Assembly: GCA_964470965.1 (NCBI GenBank)
Contig: CAYYIS010000033.1
Location: 1-60,694 of the forward strand
Origin: CAYYIS01 sp964470965
GTDB taxonomy: Bacteria; JAAXHH01; JABIQT01
Reading direction: 5' to 3'
Length of the DNA: 60,694 bases
Below the pieces are notes generated by a model, which made no database searches, was not told the DNA's origin, and was given only the letters and a program-made list of their open reading frames with translations. Positions 17,472 to 26,192 of this stretch are shown piece by piece. A program made the translations under genes and the position numbers. Position 1 is the stretch's first letter. Every line of letters starts with the position of its first letter.

Positions 17472-18227
17472 ATGTACAACATTGCCATGACCATAGAATA
17501 TGACGGCACCGACTTTCTCGGATGGCAGATTCAGGCGGACGGACGGACCGTTCAGGGCGAAATCGAAGCTTCTCTGCAAACTATTTTCCAGGAAAAAATC
17601 AGGGTGACCGCGGCCGGGCGGACCGACACCGGGGTGCATGCCGCCGGCCAAGTCGCTCACTTCAGGACAGCCTCATCCATTTCGTTGGAAAAGCTGAGGC
17701 ATGGGCTGAACGGGTTGCTGCGACCGGATCTGGTCATCCGCAGCATTCGCGAAGAGGACGAAGATTTCCACGCACGGTACAGTGCGACTGGGCGGCAGTA
17801 TCTGTACCGCATCCTCCGCCGCCCGAGCGCCCTGCGCAGGCGATATGCCTGGCATGTGCCGTACAATCTGGACATGGATTCCGTAAAGAGGTCCTGCGCC
17901 GCGCTCGTCGGCGACCACGACTTCACTTCATTCTGCCAGGCCGCAGCCAGTCTGCACGGCGCCCGATGCCATGTAACCGATCTCGTCTGGCAGGAAAAAG
18001 ACGACGAGATCCGCCTGGATATTTCAGCCAACCGCTTTCTGCATCATATGATACGTGCCATCGTAGGCACTGCCGTAGAGATTGGTAGGGGTCGGTGGGC
18101 GCCTGAAAAGATGCAGCAGATTCTAGAAGCAAAAGATCGCAAAGTAGCCGGCCCCAATGCACCGGCACACGGGCTGTGCCTGTACCACGTGACCTACCCT
18201 CTAAAACACCAACCGGCCGAGGACTGA
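17472..18227 (+). CDS. truA: tRNA pseudouridine synthase A
   Basis: Makes pseudouridine at tRNA positions 38-40. The protein is 251 residues, normal for the family. G-R-T-D-T-G-V-H-A near residue 49 contains the catalytic Asp, and the R-x-Y-L-Y-R-I-like text near 110 is typical. It is probably co-transcribed with ecfT and converges on trmJ, with only 16 bases between the two stops. Confidence 0.92.
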   Translation: MYNIAMTIEYDGTDFLGWQIQADGRTVQGEIEASLQTIFQEKIRVTAAGRTDTGVHAAGQVAHFRTASSISLEKLRHGLNGLLRPDLVIRSIREEDEDFHARYSATGRQYLYRILRRPSALRRRYAWHVPYNLDMDSVKRSCAALVGDHDFTSFCQAAASLHGARCHVTDLVWQEKDDEIRLDISANRFLHHMIRAIVGTAVEIGRGRWAPEKMQQILEAKDRKVAGPNAPAHGLCLYHVTYPLKHQPAED

Positions 18228-18243
18228 CCCCCGCCATTCATCC

Positions 18244-19044
18244 CTAAGTTTTTTCCCTTGCCTTCTTCTTTCCCTTAACGCCTTTCCCCTTACGATGCTC
18301 CACAAAATACGCGATATTATCACAGATCTTGTGCAGCGTCCCCACATCGCGCACCTCCAGGCGGAAGGCACGGCGGAATACACGCCGGATCGCCCGTAGG
18401 AACGTCTCCGGCGCCGGACGGGATACGAATCCCACCAAGCTCATCGTCTCGAATATTCGTATAATCACCCGCTCTACATCATTAACCTCCGCCATCCTCA
18501 GCCGCACCGGCGGACTTGGGTTGTGGGCGGCAAGGAAGATCTCATAGCAGCAGATCATAACCGCTTGAGACAGATTTAAAGACGGATGTACGAGGGCGGC
18601 CGGAATGCGAACGAACCGGTGACACATTTCCAGTGCGTCGTTGGGTAGGCCGCTGTCTTCGCGCCCGAATAAGATGGCGATGTTTTGCTCTTGCATGAAA
18701 CCCAGAGTTTCGGACATGGCATCGCGTATCGGTACAATAGGATTGAACCATGGCTCCCGGCCCCGGTTGGTGGTACCTATCACGAACTTGATATCGTCCA
18801 ACGCTGCTTCCAGCGTGGCGACCTCGATGGCGCCGTCCAGAACGTCCTCTGCACCATGGGCCAGCCACCGAGCTTCTGACACCGTGCGATATTCGACAGG
18901 GTTGACCAACACCAACCGGGAGAATCCCATGGTCTTCATAGCACGGGCGGTAGCACCGATGTTACCGGGTGCTTGAGGCTCTATGAGAATGATCGATGTG
19001 TTGGAAAAAAAATCCGGTGGTGTAATCTCGGGTTCGATAGACAT
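18244..19044 (-). CDS. trmJ: tRNA 2'-O-methyltransferase, TrmJ/TrmH (SPOUT) family
   Basis: A 266-residue SPOUT methyltransferase. The N-terminus has E-P-Q-A-P-G-N-I-G-A-T-A-R-A, with the conserved Asn and Arg. The knot region has F-G-R-E-D-S-G-L near residue 143 and P-S-L-N-L-S-Q-A-V near 168, the SAM site. The C-terminal extension (about 170-266) is the TrmJ type that methylates position 32 of tRNA. It lies at the end of the minus-strand ccm operon, 12 bases after ccmD. The tail is Lys-rich. Confidence 0.82.
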   Translation of the reverse strand: MSIEPEITPPDFFSNTSIILIEPQAPGNIGATARAMKTMGFSRLVLVNPVEYRTVSEARWLAHGAEDVLDGAIEVATLEAALDDIKFVIGTTNRGREPWFNPIVPIRDAMSETLGFMQEQNIAILFGREDSGLPNDALEMCHRFVRIPAALVHPSLNLSQAVMICCYEIFLAAHNPSPPVRLRMAEVNDVERVIIRIFETMSLVGFVSRPAPETFLRAIRRVFRRAFRLEVRDVGTLHKICDNIAYFVEHRKGKGVKGKKKAREKT

Positions 19045-19056
19045 AGGTTACGAAAG

Positions 19057-19215
19057 CTAGCTATTTTCCTTCTTCTCCAGTTTGGCCACCGTCACCTTCA
19101 AATCCTTGATCTCTTCTCCGAGTTGTTTCTCCCGGCCCGAGAGCGAAAAGATGTAGACAAATAAACCGATCCATATCAATGTATACGCTGCAAAAAGATA
19201 CCAGAAATTATCCAT
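19057..19215 (-). CDS. ccmD: CcmD-family small membrane protein
   Basis: A 52-residue gene. The protein begins M-D-N-F-W-Y-L-F-A-A-Y-T and has one membrane helix (about 4-25), then a short Lys/Glu-rich coiled tail (28-51). Length, the aromatic start and position directly after ccmC fit CcmD, which holds CcmC with holo-CcmE and helps release haem-loaded CcmE. The ATG at 19215 is preceded by GAGG at about the right distance, and the gap to ccmC is 11 bases. Confidence 0.72.
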   Translation of the reverse strand: MDNFWYLFAAYTLIWIGLFVYIFSLSGREKQLGEEIKDLKVTVAKLEKKENS

Positions 19216-19226
19216 AAAAACCTCAT

Positions 19227-19943
19227 TTAATGAGCCAGTGATCCAATATTATCAATTCTTTCCTGAAGCTCTTCCACTTCATCCTTCATGCGTTCCAAAG
19301 CCATGCGTCTTCCAAGCAGGTAGAAGAAAAGCAACGTGAACGTAACAGCCGCCACTAGCATGGCGGTCAGCATCTCCTGCTCCATTCCGGCGCCGAATCC
19401 ATCGGGCGTCATAGTGAGTGACTCAGGATGTAGGCCGCGCCACCACATGGTAGCGAAGTGAAGAAACGGGATGTCCAGGGTGCCCAGAATGCCCAGGATC
19501 GCCAGAAACCGTTTCACCTGGGCCATCTCACCGCCATAAGCCCGCAACATCAGGTAGGCCACGTATATGAGCCACAAAATCATCGAAAACGTGAGCCTGG
19601 GATCCCAGGTCCACCACGTGCCCCAGACCGGTTTACCCCAGATCGGTCCGGTAATCATCACAAAGCAGCAGAATACGAACCCAACCTCGGCCGAGGCATG
19701 GGCGACTATATCCCAGCGGCGTTCTCTGAGCCACAGGTAGATCACACTCGACAAACCCACAAGCACGAACGCCAGTTCGGCTATCCAGGCGGTAGCCACA
19801 TGAAAATACATGATCCGCTGAATGTCGCCCATCACCCGTTCTCTGGGCGCCCAAACTAGCGCAAGATATAATGAGAGTACGACTCCGATCATGCAGATCA
19901 CGCCCAATGGACTTATTCGGAATCGTGAGGATGTGCCAGCCAT
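19227..19943 (-). CDS. ccmC: Cytochrome c biogenesis haem-handling protein CcmC (CcsA/CcmC family)
   Basis: A 238-residue membrane protein with six predicted helices. The tryptophan-rich periplasmic motif W-G-T-W-W-T-W-D-P-R near residue 120 binds haem, and flanking His residues (M-Y-F-H near 47 and F-L-H-F near 161) are the axial ligand candidates. CcmC loads haem onto CcmE. The tail has a coiled stretch. The gene begins 3 bases after ccmB ends, so they are co-translated. Confidence 0.88.
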   Translation of the reverse strand: MAGTSSRFRISPLGVICMIGVVLSLYLALVWAPRERVMGDIQRIMYFHVATAWIAELAFVLVGLSSVIYLWLRERRWDIVAHASAEVGFVFCCFVMITGPIWGKPVWGTWWTWDPRLTFSMILWLIYVAYLMLRAYGGEMAQVKRFLAILGILGTLDIPFLHFATMWWRGLHPESLTMTPDGFGAGMEQEMLTAMLVAAVTFTLLFFYLLGRRMALERMKDEVEELQERIDNIGSLAH

Positions 19944-19946
19944 CGA

Positions 19947-20627
19947 TCATTCCTCCAATATGTAATCGAACAATAGAAGCGATGCAGCCAGAAATACAAC
20001 CATGAACGTCGCCAGCAGTTTGATCCAGGAAGACAACTCGTCCCATCCTCCGTCGCGAAACACGATCCCGGTCGTCTCCACTGCGGCGATCAGGATAGGA
20101 GATGCCAACGGAAACAACAGGATAGGCAGCATGACCTCACGCATCCGGGAATGGACAGCCATGGCCGCAAACAGCGTACCGATCGATGCGAATCCGATGG
20201 TGCCAAGCGCAAAGATGAGTAGCAGACCGGGGAGATATTTGACAATCTGTATATTCAGAAAAAGGGCGAACAATGGCAGCGAGAGTAGTTCTACCATGCC
20301 GATGAGTGTTAGATTGCCCAGAAGCTTGCCGAGATAGATAGCCCCACGGTCCATGGGCGCCAGCAAGAGGCCTTCGAAGGACCCCTGTTCCTTTTCCGGC
20401 ATAAACGACCGGTTTACCCCGAGCATACCCACGAACGTGAAGGCGACCCACATCATACCAGGCGCAATCCGCTGCTGCATTTCAAGCGTACCTGTGTCGA
20501 ACGTGAAGTTGAATATAATGATGATGACGAGCGTAAAAACAGCCATGGTGGTGAACCGCTCGCGTGTGCGGCACTCCACCACCATGTCCTTGGCATATAT
20601 GCTCCACGCTTTGTTCAGAAATCCCAT
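19947..20627 (-). CDS. ccmB: Haem exporter protein CcmB
   Basis: A 226-residue integral membrane protein with six hydrophobic segments, the permease of the CcmAB complex that uses ATP to release holo-CcmE from CcmC. The start is ATG 20627, one base after the ccmA stop; a longer frame from 20666 would overlap ccmA. Typical text includes P-E-K-E-Q-G-S-F-E-G-L-L near residue 75, just after the second helix. Confidence 0.88.
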   Translation of the reverse strand: MGFLNKAWSIYAKDMVVECRTRERFTTMAVFTLVIIIIFNFTFDTGTLEMQQRIAPGMMWVAFTFVGMLGVNRSFMPEKEQGSFEGLLLAPMDRGAIYLGKLLGNLTLIGMVELLSLPLFALFLNIQIVKYLPGLLLIFALGTIGFASIGTLFAAMAVHSRMREVMLPILLFPLASPILIAAVETTGIVFRDGGWDELSSWIKLLATFMVVFLAASLLLFDYILEE

Positions 20628-20628
20628 A

Positions 20629-21342
20629 TTAGAAAGATGTTGTTTTCTGCCTGTAAATGTCGTCAAAAACCGGGAGCGTGAGGCCGTTTTTCCGCTCGTT
20701 GTAGACGATGCGGCCGTGGTCTATGATGACGAGGCGGTCCGCGATCTCGAGGCCCCTATTCAGGTTGTGTGTAACCAGCAGAATCGTCCGTTGTTTCTCG
20801 GACAAAAAACCCTGAAGCATAGTCATCGCCTCCTGATCCAGTCCCACATACGGCTCATCGAGCAGGAGTACCGGGGGATCGTGCAGCATCGTCCGGGCCA
20901 GGGCTGCCCGCTGCTTCATGCCACGAGACAATGTTTTCATCAGACGATCCCCCTGGTTTGCCAAACCTACCCGGCCAAGCAGGACCCCGATTGTCCGCTC
21001 CGCCCCTTCAAGGTCGTAGAGTGCCCCGTAGAATTTCAGGTTTTCGGAAACAGTAAGATCATCATAAAGGTATGAACGATTCGATAACACCCCGATCTTA
21101 CGGGCAAGACCATCATCCCGGTCCTTAATGGCATCCACACCATCCAGGGTTATCTCACCCCTGGATGGACGAATCAGGCCTGCGATAACGCCGAGCAAGG
21201 TAGACTTGCCCGCCCCATTAGGGCCGACGATTGTCAGGAACTCTCCCCTGTGGATCTCCAGATCGAGCCGGTCCAGTGCCCGTACGCGGCCGTAGGTCTT
21301 GGTCAACTTTTTGATACATATGATAGCCGACGGATCTACCAT
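20629..21342 (-). CDS. ccmA: Haem exporter ATP-binding protein CcmA
   Basis: A 237-residue ABC ATPase. Walker A is G-P-N-G-A-G-K-S-T near residue 39, the signature is L-S-R-G-M-K-Q-R-A near 138, and Walker B is V-L-L-L-D-E-P near 157, followed by Y-V-G-L-D. The signature has R in place of the usual G-G, as in CcmA proteins. It energises CcmB. Gap to the upstream gene 12 bases. Confidence 0.87.
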   Translation of the reverse strand: MVDPSAIICIKKLTKTYGRVRALDRLDLEIHRGEFLTIVGPNGAGKSTLLGVIAGLIRPSRGEITLDGVDAIKDRDDGLARKIGVLSNRSYLYDDLTVSENLKFYGALYDLEGAERTIGVLLGRVGLANQGDRLMKTLSRGMKQRAALARTMLHDPPVLLLDEPYVGLDQEAMTMLQGFLSEKQRTILLVTHNLNRGLEIADRLVIIDHGRIVYNERKNGLTLPVFDDIYRQKTTSF

Positions 21343-21354
21343 TGCCTGCCTGCC

Positions 21355-22518
21355 CTAAGCCCCTGTGCGTATACGGATCGCCCTGTGTTTAAGATTTTTG
21401 CGGCGTCTGCGATACACTTTCTCTTCTATCTCTCCGTCCTCGTATTGATCGTCCAAACCAGCTATCGAGTGTAATAACTGGTTGAACTCCTTCTCCGCCA
21501 GTTCCATTTCCTCCGGCGTTCGCTCAGGCTTTTCCTCTTTTCGTTCGCGTTCGGGTTCCACTGGTTCGGCTTTCACCATGGCAACGACACCGGCGAGGAC
21601 CATCAACGCCACCAGTCCCAGAATCCCCCACTTCAAATAATCCTGCCAGCGCGGAACAGAAGGCAACTCGATTCCAATCGACATTCCTGGTGACATCCCC
21701 ACCGTATTAGACAGCGTCATGTAAGATCTGTCACCAATCTCCCGAACGCCGTCGGTGGTGAGGTTGGTCCCCGAAACCGTCTGGGTGCTGGGAAGGACAA
21801 ACACCTGAACCCGACCTGTTTCATACTCTAGGCGCTTGGTAAGCACATCATCAATGGCTTTACGGTCCACCCTGTAGGAGAAGAAAAGCTGAGATTCACC
21901 GGGCGGCAGCGGTTGCGTGTAGCGCACACCGTGGTCTGTGTTTTCGACGCCCGGTGTCACCGGCTGTAACCCGAATGCGGCGGGCGGCAGCGTAAGAGCG
22001 ATCCCGTTATCGTGCCCTTCAGGGGCGAACGTCTTATTATCGGTGTTGCGTACAATCACGATTTCCGTGACATCAAGCAAGTCCGCACTCACATCTATGA
22101 TCACGTGCAGAGCGCTGACTTCTATGGCTTCGTCCGAAGGAGAGGTTTCGAAGACATCAATCTCCGTCTCATGGGTTGGCGTTTCCGCGTCAAGGGTCAG
22201 ATGGCCCGTAGTATACGGTATGCCTAGATACCGGGTGCCTACCACATAATGCGCGCCATCCAGGGGCAGTTTGTCGAATACATATCGGCCGTTCCCATCG
22301 GTCATACGGCTGACCACCACTTCGGGTTCCCCCATCTCATCCAGATGGCGGAGTACTTCGACTTCCTGATTCCCGAGCGCTTCTTCCGACGTCCGGTTCG
22401 TTACCGTCACGGTGATCCGCCCTGTAGCCTGCGCGGAGGCCTGCTGGAGGAGTGCCACATTCAAAAAAGCAGCTACATAAAATAACAAAAGCCCCGAGGG
22501 GCCGATTCGATGATTCAT
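21355..22518 (-). CDS. Exported membrane-anchored protein with N-terminal carboxypeptidase-regulatory-like domain
   Basis: I do not recognise a named family for the whole protein (387 residues). It has a signal peptide ending A-S-A-Q near residue 29, then a carboxypeptidase-regulatory-like beta-sandwich (about 30-125, with D-G-N-G-R-Y-V-F). A second beta domain follows (about 130-295), then one membrane helix (about 297-318) and a Glu/Lys-rich cytoplasmic tail of about 68 residues. It lies inside the ccm operon between ccmA and the CcmI-like gene. The tail text E-F-N-Q-L-L-H-S-I-A-G-L-D-D-Q-Y-E-D-G-E recalls the coil in CcmI-like proteins. A role in cytochrome c assembly is an inference from position. 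Confidence 0.55.
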   Translation of the reverse strand: MNHRIGPSGLLLFYVAAFLNVALLQQASAQATGRITVTVTNRTSEEALGNQEVEVLRHLDEMGEPEVVVSRMTDGNGRYVFDKLPLDGAHYVVGTRYLGIPYTTGHLTLDAETPTHETEIDVFETSPSDEAIEVSALHVIIDVSADLLDVTEIVIVRNTDNKTFAPEGHDNGIALTLPPAAFGLQPVTPGVENTDHGVRYTQPLPPGESQLFFSYRVDRKAIDDVLTKRLEYETGRVQVFVLPSTQTVSGTNLTTDGVREIGDRSYMTLSNTVGMSPGMSIGIELPSVPRWQDYLKWGILGLVALMVLAGVVAMVKAEPVEPERERKEEKPERTPEEMELAEKEFNQLLHSIAGLDDQYEDGEIEEKVYRRRRKNLKHRAIRIRTGA

Positions 22519-22600
22519 AACGATCTCTTTATGAACAAAACGCCTTGAACGATATCGCCTATACTTTCATTGGGTATGATCCGGGTGCCCGATAAGTGAA

Positions 22601-23203
22601 TCACAACTTCTCACCGCACTGTCCACAGAACTTGGCGTCTGGTTGGTTGGATGTGCCGCACGCAGAACATAATGCCCCACACAGATCCGCACCGCACTCG
22701 ATGCAAAAATTGGCGTCGGGATCATTCTCGAAATCGCAAGCGACGCATGCAAGGGTTTTTCCTGATGTCTGAATGGATTCACGTGATGCCGGTTCTGCAG
22801 ATTCTTCAATAGGCTGGGCCGAAACCTGGCTCGGATCCGCTGTATCTTCGACCGGAGTTACCGTGGCGCGTTTCCTACGGATTTCAAGAACCGCCTGTTC
22901 GATCCGGTCGCTTGTGTGCTGCTTTCCGTTAGATGCATGCTCGAGCTGATCCAGCACTCTGGATGCTTCCTGCATATATTCGGATTGGAGCTGGTGATGG
23001 TCCTGATCCGACAGCTTTCCCATTTTGTGATCGATATTCAATTCCCGTATAGAAGAATATAGAAAGTCTTTCTGCTTATTCAAATCCTCTACATCGGAAC
23101 GTCCGCCGAACCATCGGCGCTGTTGATGATCCAGGAGCGGGCTTATCAGAAACGCTACAACACCTAGCGCCAGAAGTCCGCACGCGACCGCTGCCATGGG
23201 CAA
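22601..23203 (-). CDS. CcmI-like membrane protein with double zinc ribbon
   Basis: 200 residues. A membrane helix (about 5-22) is followed by a coil (about 42-90) with F-L-Y-S-S-I-R-E-L and G-K-L-S-D-Q-D, text that resembles the N-terminal part of CcmI. A linker leads to two tandem zinc ribbons, each with two C-x2-C pairs (about 150-198). CcmI normally ends in TPR repeats that hold apocytochrome; here zinc ribbons replace them. The gene starts 12 bases after ccmE. The partner is unknown. Confidence 0.6.
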   Translation of the reverse strand: MPMAAVACGLLALGVVAFLISPLLDHQQRRWFGGRSDVEDLNKQKDFLYSSIRELNIDHKMGKLSDQDHHQLQSEYMQEASRVLDQLEHASNGKQHTSDRIEQAVLEIRRKRATVTPVEDTADPSQVSAQPIEESAEPASRESIQTSGKTLACVACDFENDPDANFCIECGADLCGALCSACGTSNQPDAKFCGQCGEKL

Positions 23204-23215
23204 CTCCAGGTTTCT

Positions 23216-23638
23216 CTATAAGGTTGTTTGAGCGGGCTCTAGGTTTTCATATCCTTCGCTTTCATACTTCGAAGGACACTTGGCAAACAACGTATGCGCG
23301 GTAAACGTAGCGTTCGGCGCGTATGTGCCCTCCACCACGACCTCCGAGCCGTCCTTAAATGTATCCGGAATCAGTCCTGTGTATACAACTTCGGTTTCCC
23401 GGCCGCCTTCTTCAACCAGGAACCGAACGCGCATCGTTCCCAGTTCGCCCTTTTCGATCGACCCGTTCACCACGTGGCCGTTCAACCGCATATTCTTGGC
23501 GTAAACCGGCGAAGCATGGAGTTCACTCACTGTCAAATAATACATGGTCGACTCACTGAAACCGGTGTAGATCAGATAGCCTATGGCGGCAATTACGACA
23601 CCGAAGCCAACGAGAAACTTCCGTTGCTTCTTCTTCAT
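23216..23638 (-). CDS. ccmE: Haem chaperone CcmE, CxxxY variant
   Basis: A 140-residue periplasmic haem carrier with an N-terminal membrane anchor (about 9-27) and an OB-fold (about 30-125). The haem-attachment motif is C-P-S-K-Y near residue 122, where classical CcmE has H-x-x-x-Y. The Cys form is known from some archaea and sulfate-reducing bacteria (the Ccm* type). It is the first gene of the minus-strand ccm operon; the start is preceded by GGAGG. The fold is confident; the covalent haem bond through Cys or Tyr is inference. Confidence 0.88.
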   Translation of the reverse strand: MKKKQRKFLVGFGVVIAAIGYLIYTGFSESTMYYLTVSELHASPVYAKNMRLNGHVVNGSIEKGELGTMRVRFLVEEGGRETEVVYTGLIPDTFKDGSEVVVEGTYAPNATFTAHTLFAKCPSKYESEGYENLEPAQTTL

Positions 23639-23845
23639 GATCTTCCTCCATCACTGTATTCAACGTATGGCTCGTACTCCAAATTCTACAAGCCAGAAAC
23701 AGCCGGCTAAAATATAGGTCATCTCCGGATGCCCGGCAAGCATTTTTTATACAACCATAAATGGTGTTCTCTTGATATAAAAAAAACGTACTTCAACCAG
23801 GTGCCGCGATGCCGTCCGGGACCGTCTCATAAACCCATAATTACC

Positions 23846-23874
23846 TTGACACTGTAGGAAACATGGAATACTTT
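23846..23874 (+). promoter_or_regulatory. Possible promoter for the MoxR operon
   Basis: A perfect TTGACA (23846-23851) is followed after 17 bases by TACTTT (23869-23874), a poor -10. It lies in the 296-base divergent gap between ccmE and the MoxR gene, in which I see no other gene. Confidence 0.35.
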
Positions 23875-23934
23875 GGCTGCATCGTTTAATACATGTTATC
23901 CTTCCACCGAAAACCCCGCTTTCTCCTGAGACTT

Positions 23935-24837
23935 ATGTCTGCATTCGAATCCGTTCAGGAAGTAATCACCAAGTTCGACGGCCAGGGTTACATTTGTGGT
24001 CCGGAAATCGCAACGCCGGTGTATTTGATGGACCAGCTGGGCAAACCGATACTGGTCGAAGGGCCGCCCGGTGTCGGTAAAACGGAAATCGCCAAAGCCC
24101 TATCCAAGGCACTCGACCGGCGCCTCATTCGCCTGCAATGTTACGAAGGGCTCGACGAATCCAAGGCCTTATATGAATGGGAATACACCAAGCAACTGCT
24201 GTATACACAAATGCTCAAAGACCGTATCGGCGAATTACTGAAAGAGACCACTACCCTTGGAGAAGCCGTAGATATCCTGAACGCGCAGGACAGCGCGTTC
24301 TTCTCGCAGCAATTCTTGTTACCCCGCCCCCTCCTAGAGGCGATTCTCTCACCGGAACCGGTGGTGCTCCTGATCGATGAAGTGGATCGGTCCGATGATG
24401 AATTTGAAAGTTTCCTGCTGGAAGTTCTGAGTGATTTCCAGGTCAGTATCCCGGAACTGGGTACGCTGAGCGCCCGCCAGAATCCCCTCGTAGTGCTGAC
24501 CAGCAACGCCAACCGCAATCTGTCCGAAGCGCTGCGGCGCCGATGTCTGTACCTGTATATCGATTATCCCGGTGTTGAGCAGGAGACCACCATCGTCCTC
24601 CGGAAAACGCCTGACATAACGGAGGAGCTGGCAACTCAGATCGTCCGATTCGCACATAAAGTCAGGGCCGCTAATCTCCGTAAACCGCCCAGCATCAGCG
24701 AAACAATTGACTGGGCACTGGCGTTGGTGGTGTTGAATGCCAAAAACCTGTCGAAGGAAACCCTTAACGAAACACTGCATGTGTTGTTAAAGGATAAGGA
24801 AGACATCGATCGCATCATGCGGGAAGGCGTTCGATGA
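23935..24837 (+). CDS. MoxR-family AAA+ ATPase
   Basis: A 300-residue AAA+ ATPase from ATG 23935; ATG 23893 would add 14 basic residues and neither has a good ribosome site. Walker A is G-P-P-G-V-G-K-T near residue 44; Walker B is L-L-I-D-E-V-D near 145. Sensor 1 is the Asn of S-N-A-N-R. MoxR ATPases act as chaperones with VWA partners, and the next gene overlaps it by ATGA and encodes one. The pair resembles CoxD and CoxE of carbon monoxide dehydrogenase maturation, but no such enzyme is present here. Confidence 0.85.
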   Translation: MSAFESVQEVITKFDGQGYICGPEIATPVYLMDQLGKPILVEGPPGVGKTEIAKALSKALDRRLIRLQCYEGLDESKALYEWEYTKQLLYTQMLKDRIGELLKETTTLGEAVDILNAQDSAFFSQQFLLPRPLLEAILSPEPVVLLIDEVDRSDDEFESFLLEVLSDFQVSIPELGTLSARQNPLVVLTSNANRNLSEALRRRCLYLYIDYPGVEQETTIVLRKTPDITEELATQIVRFAHKVRAANLRKPPSISETIDWALALVVLNAKNLSKETLNETLHVLLKDKEDIDRIMREGVR

Positions 24838-26075
24838 TCGATCGTATGGTCGAGTTTGTTCAAATGCTCAGAGCGTCCAATGTTCGGGTATCCATGAGCG
24901 AGGCCATTGATGCCGTCACGGCACTCCGGCTTGTTCCGATCGCCAGCCGCCCTATGGTCAAACTGGCGTTACAGTCTGCCCTGATCAAAGAGCGTGAAGA
25001 CATCCCTACCTTCGAATCCCTCTTCAATCAATTTTTTCTGGTTCAACTGAATGAACATGAAAGCGGCGAGGGCGATGAATCCGATGCACAGGACGGTCCG
25101 CCGAATGACCAGGATACCGACGGCAGAAAAGACGAAGGAGAAGAGACCCAGGAAGAGTCCAATACAGAAGGTGATAAAAACTCCTCCATGCCTGCTCCGG
25201 AAGAAGGAGAACCCGAGGACGCAGATTCCGAAGATAATATGGATCCCGAACTTCAGGAGCTTCTGGCGCGCATTCAGGTAGGGGAAAACACAACGGAGCC
25301 GCTCGCTCAATCCGGAAATCAAGCAAATATGTCCGGGGCGGAAGATGTGGATCTGTATCAGGAACTACCGCTCGGGCAGGTAGATAGCCTCTACACTGCG
25401 GTGGAAGATCTGGCGGCCAACCTGGTGACCAAACGGTCTCTTCGGTTCCAACAGGCGCGGTATGGGCCGGTCGACATAAAACGGACCGTACAAAAGAGCT
25501 TTCGGACCGGAAACATCCCGTTCAATATCATTCGGAAACGCAGAAAGATTGATAAACATGAGTTGGTTGTCCTGTGTGACATCTCAGGTTCGGTGTGGGA
25601 GGTGGCCCGGTTTTTCTTGAAACTGGTTCAGGAAATGCAACACCAATTCAGCCGCTCCCGAAGTTACCTTTTTGTGGATCGGATAAATGAAGTGACGGAT
25701 CTGTTCGACGATCGCCCCTTCGATGAGATTATCGATCAGCTCAAAGATGATCCAGGGTTGAATTTTTTCGGTTTGAGCGATTTTGGAAGGGCGTTCTATC
25801 AGTTCTATACGGATGAATTTAAGTCCCTGTCCCGCAACACGATTCTCGTAATACTCGGAGATGCCAGGGCCAACTGGTTCGATCCTATTGAATGGACGCT
25901 GGACGAGATGCACCGGCGGACCCACATGGTTATCTGGCTGAATCCGGAGCCGAAGCAATACTGGGATACTGACGACTCCGTAATGTCGAAATACAGCCCG
26001 TACTGTGACTATGTGATGGAATGTCGAAACCTGGAACAGCTTAAGCAGGTGGGTGAATTGATCTTACAGGGCTGA
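24834..26075 (+). CDS. VWA domain protein (CoxE-like)
   Basis: A 413-residue protein. Residues 1-70 are helical. A very acidic linker (about 75-150, rich in Glu, Asp and Pro) follows, then a helical stretch and a von Willebrand A domain (about 235-410). The MIDAS motif is D-I-S-G-S near residue 247, with a further Asp in L-G-D-A-R near 338. It would bind a divalent ion and a client or the MoxR ring. The start overlaps the MoxR stop by four bases. No signal peptide is visible, so it is cytoplasmic. Confidence 0.82.
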   Translation: MIDRMVEFVQMLRASNVRVSMSEAIDAVTALRLVPIASRPMVKLALQSALIKEREDIPTFESLFNQFFLVQLNEHESGEGDESDAQDGPPNDQDTDGRKDEGEETQEESNTEGDKNSSMPAPEEGEPEDADSEDNMDPELQELLARIQVGENTTEPLAQSGNQANMSGAEDVDLYQELPLGQVDSLYTAVEDLAANLVTKRSLRFQQARYGPVDIKRTVQKSFRTGNIPFNIIRKRRKIDKHELVVLCDISGSVWEVARFFLKLVQEMQHQFSRSRSYLFVDRINEVTDLFDDRPFDEIIDQLKDDPGLNFFGLSDFGRAFYQFYTDEFKSLSRNTILVILGDARANWFDPIEWTLDEMHRRTHMVIWLNPEPKQYWDTDDSVMSKYSPYCDYVMECRNLEQLKQVGELILQG

Positions 26076-26192
26076 CCCAAAATCGACTCGGTTTTTTTCA
26101 CCCTCCGAATGAATTTCCTGTAGACCATTCCAAGATCCATCGTTATTATGGATTAGCCTCACGGGATTTGTTAATCCACAATCGGGATTTGA

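Noticed and set aside
20353..21075. A 240-codon open frame on the plus strand.
   Set aside because: It covers the ccmA and ccmB genes in antisense and has no recognisable domain.
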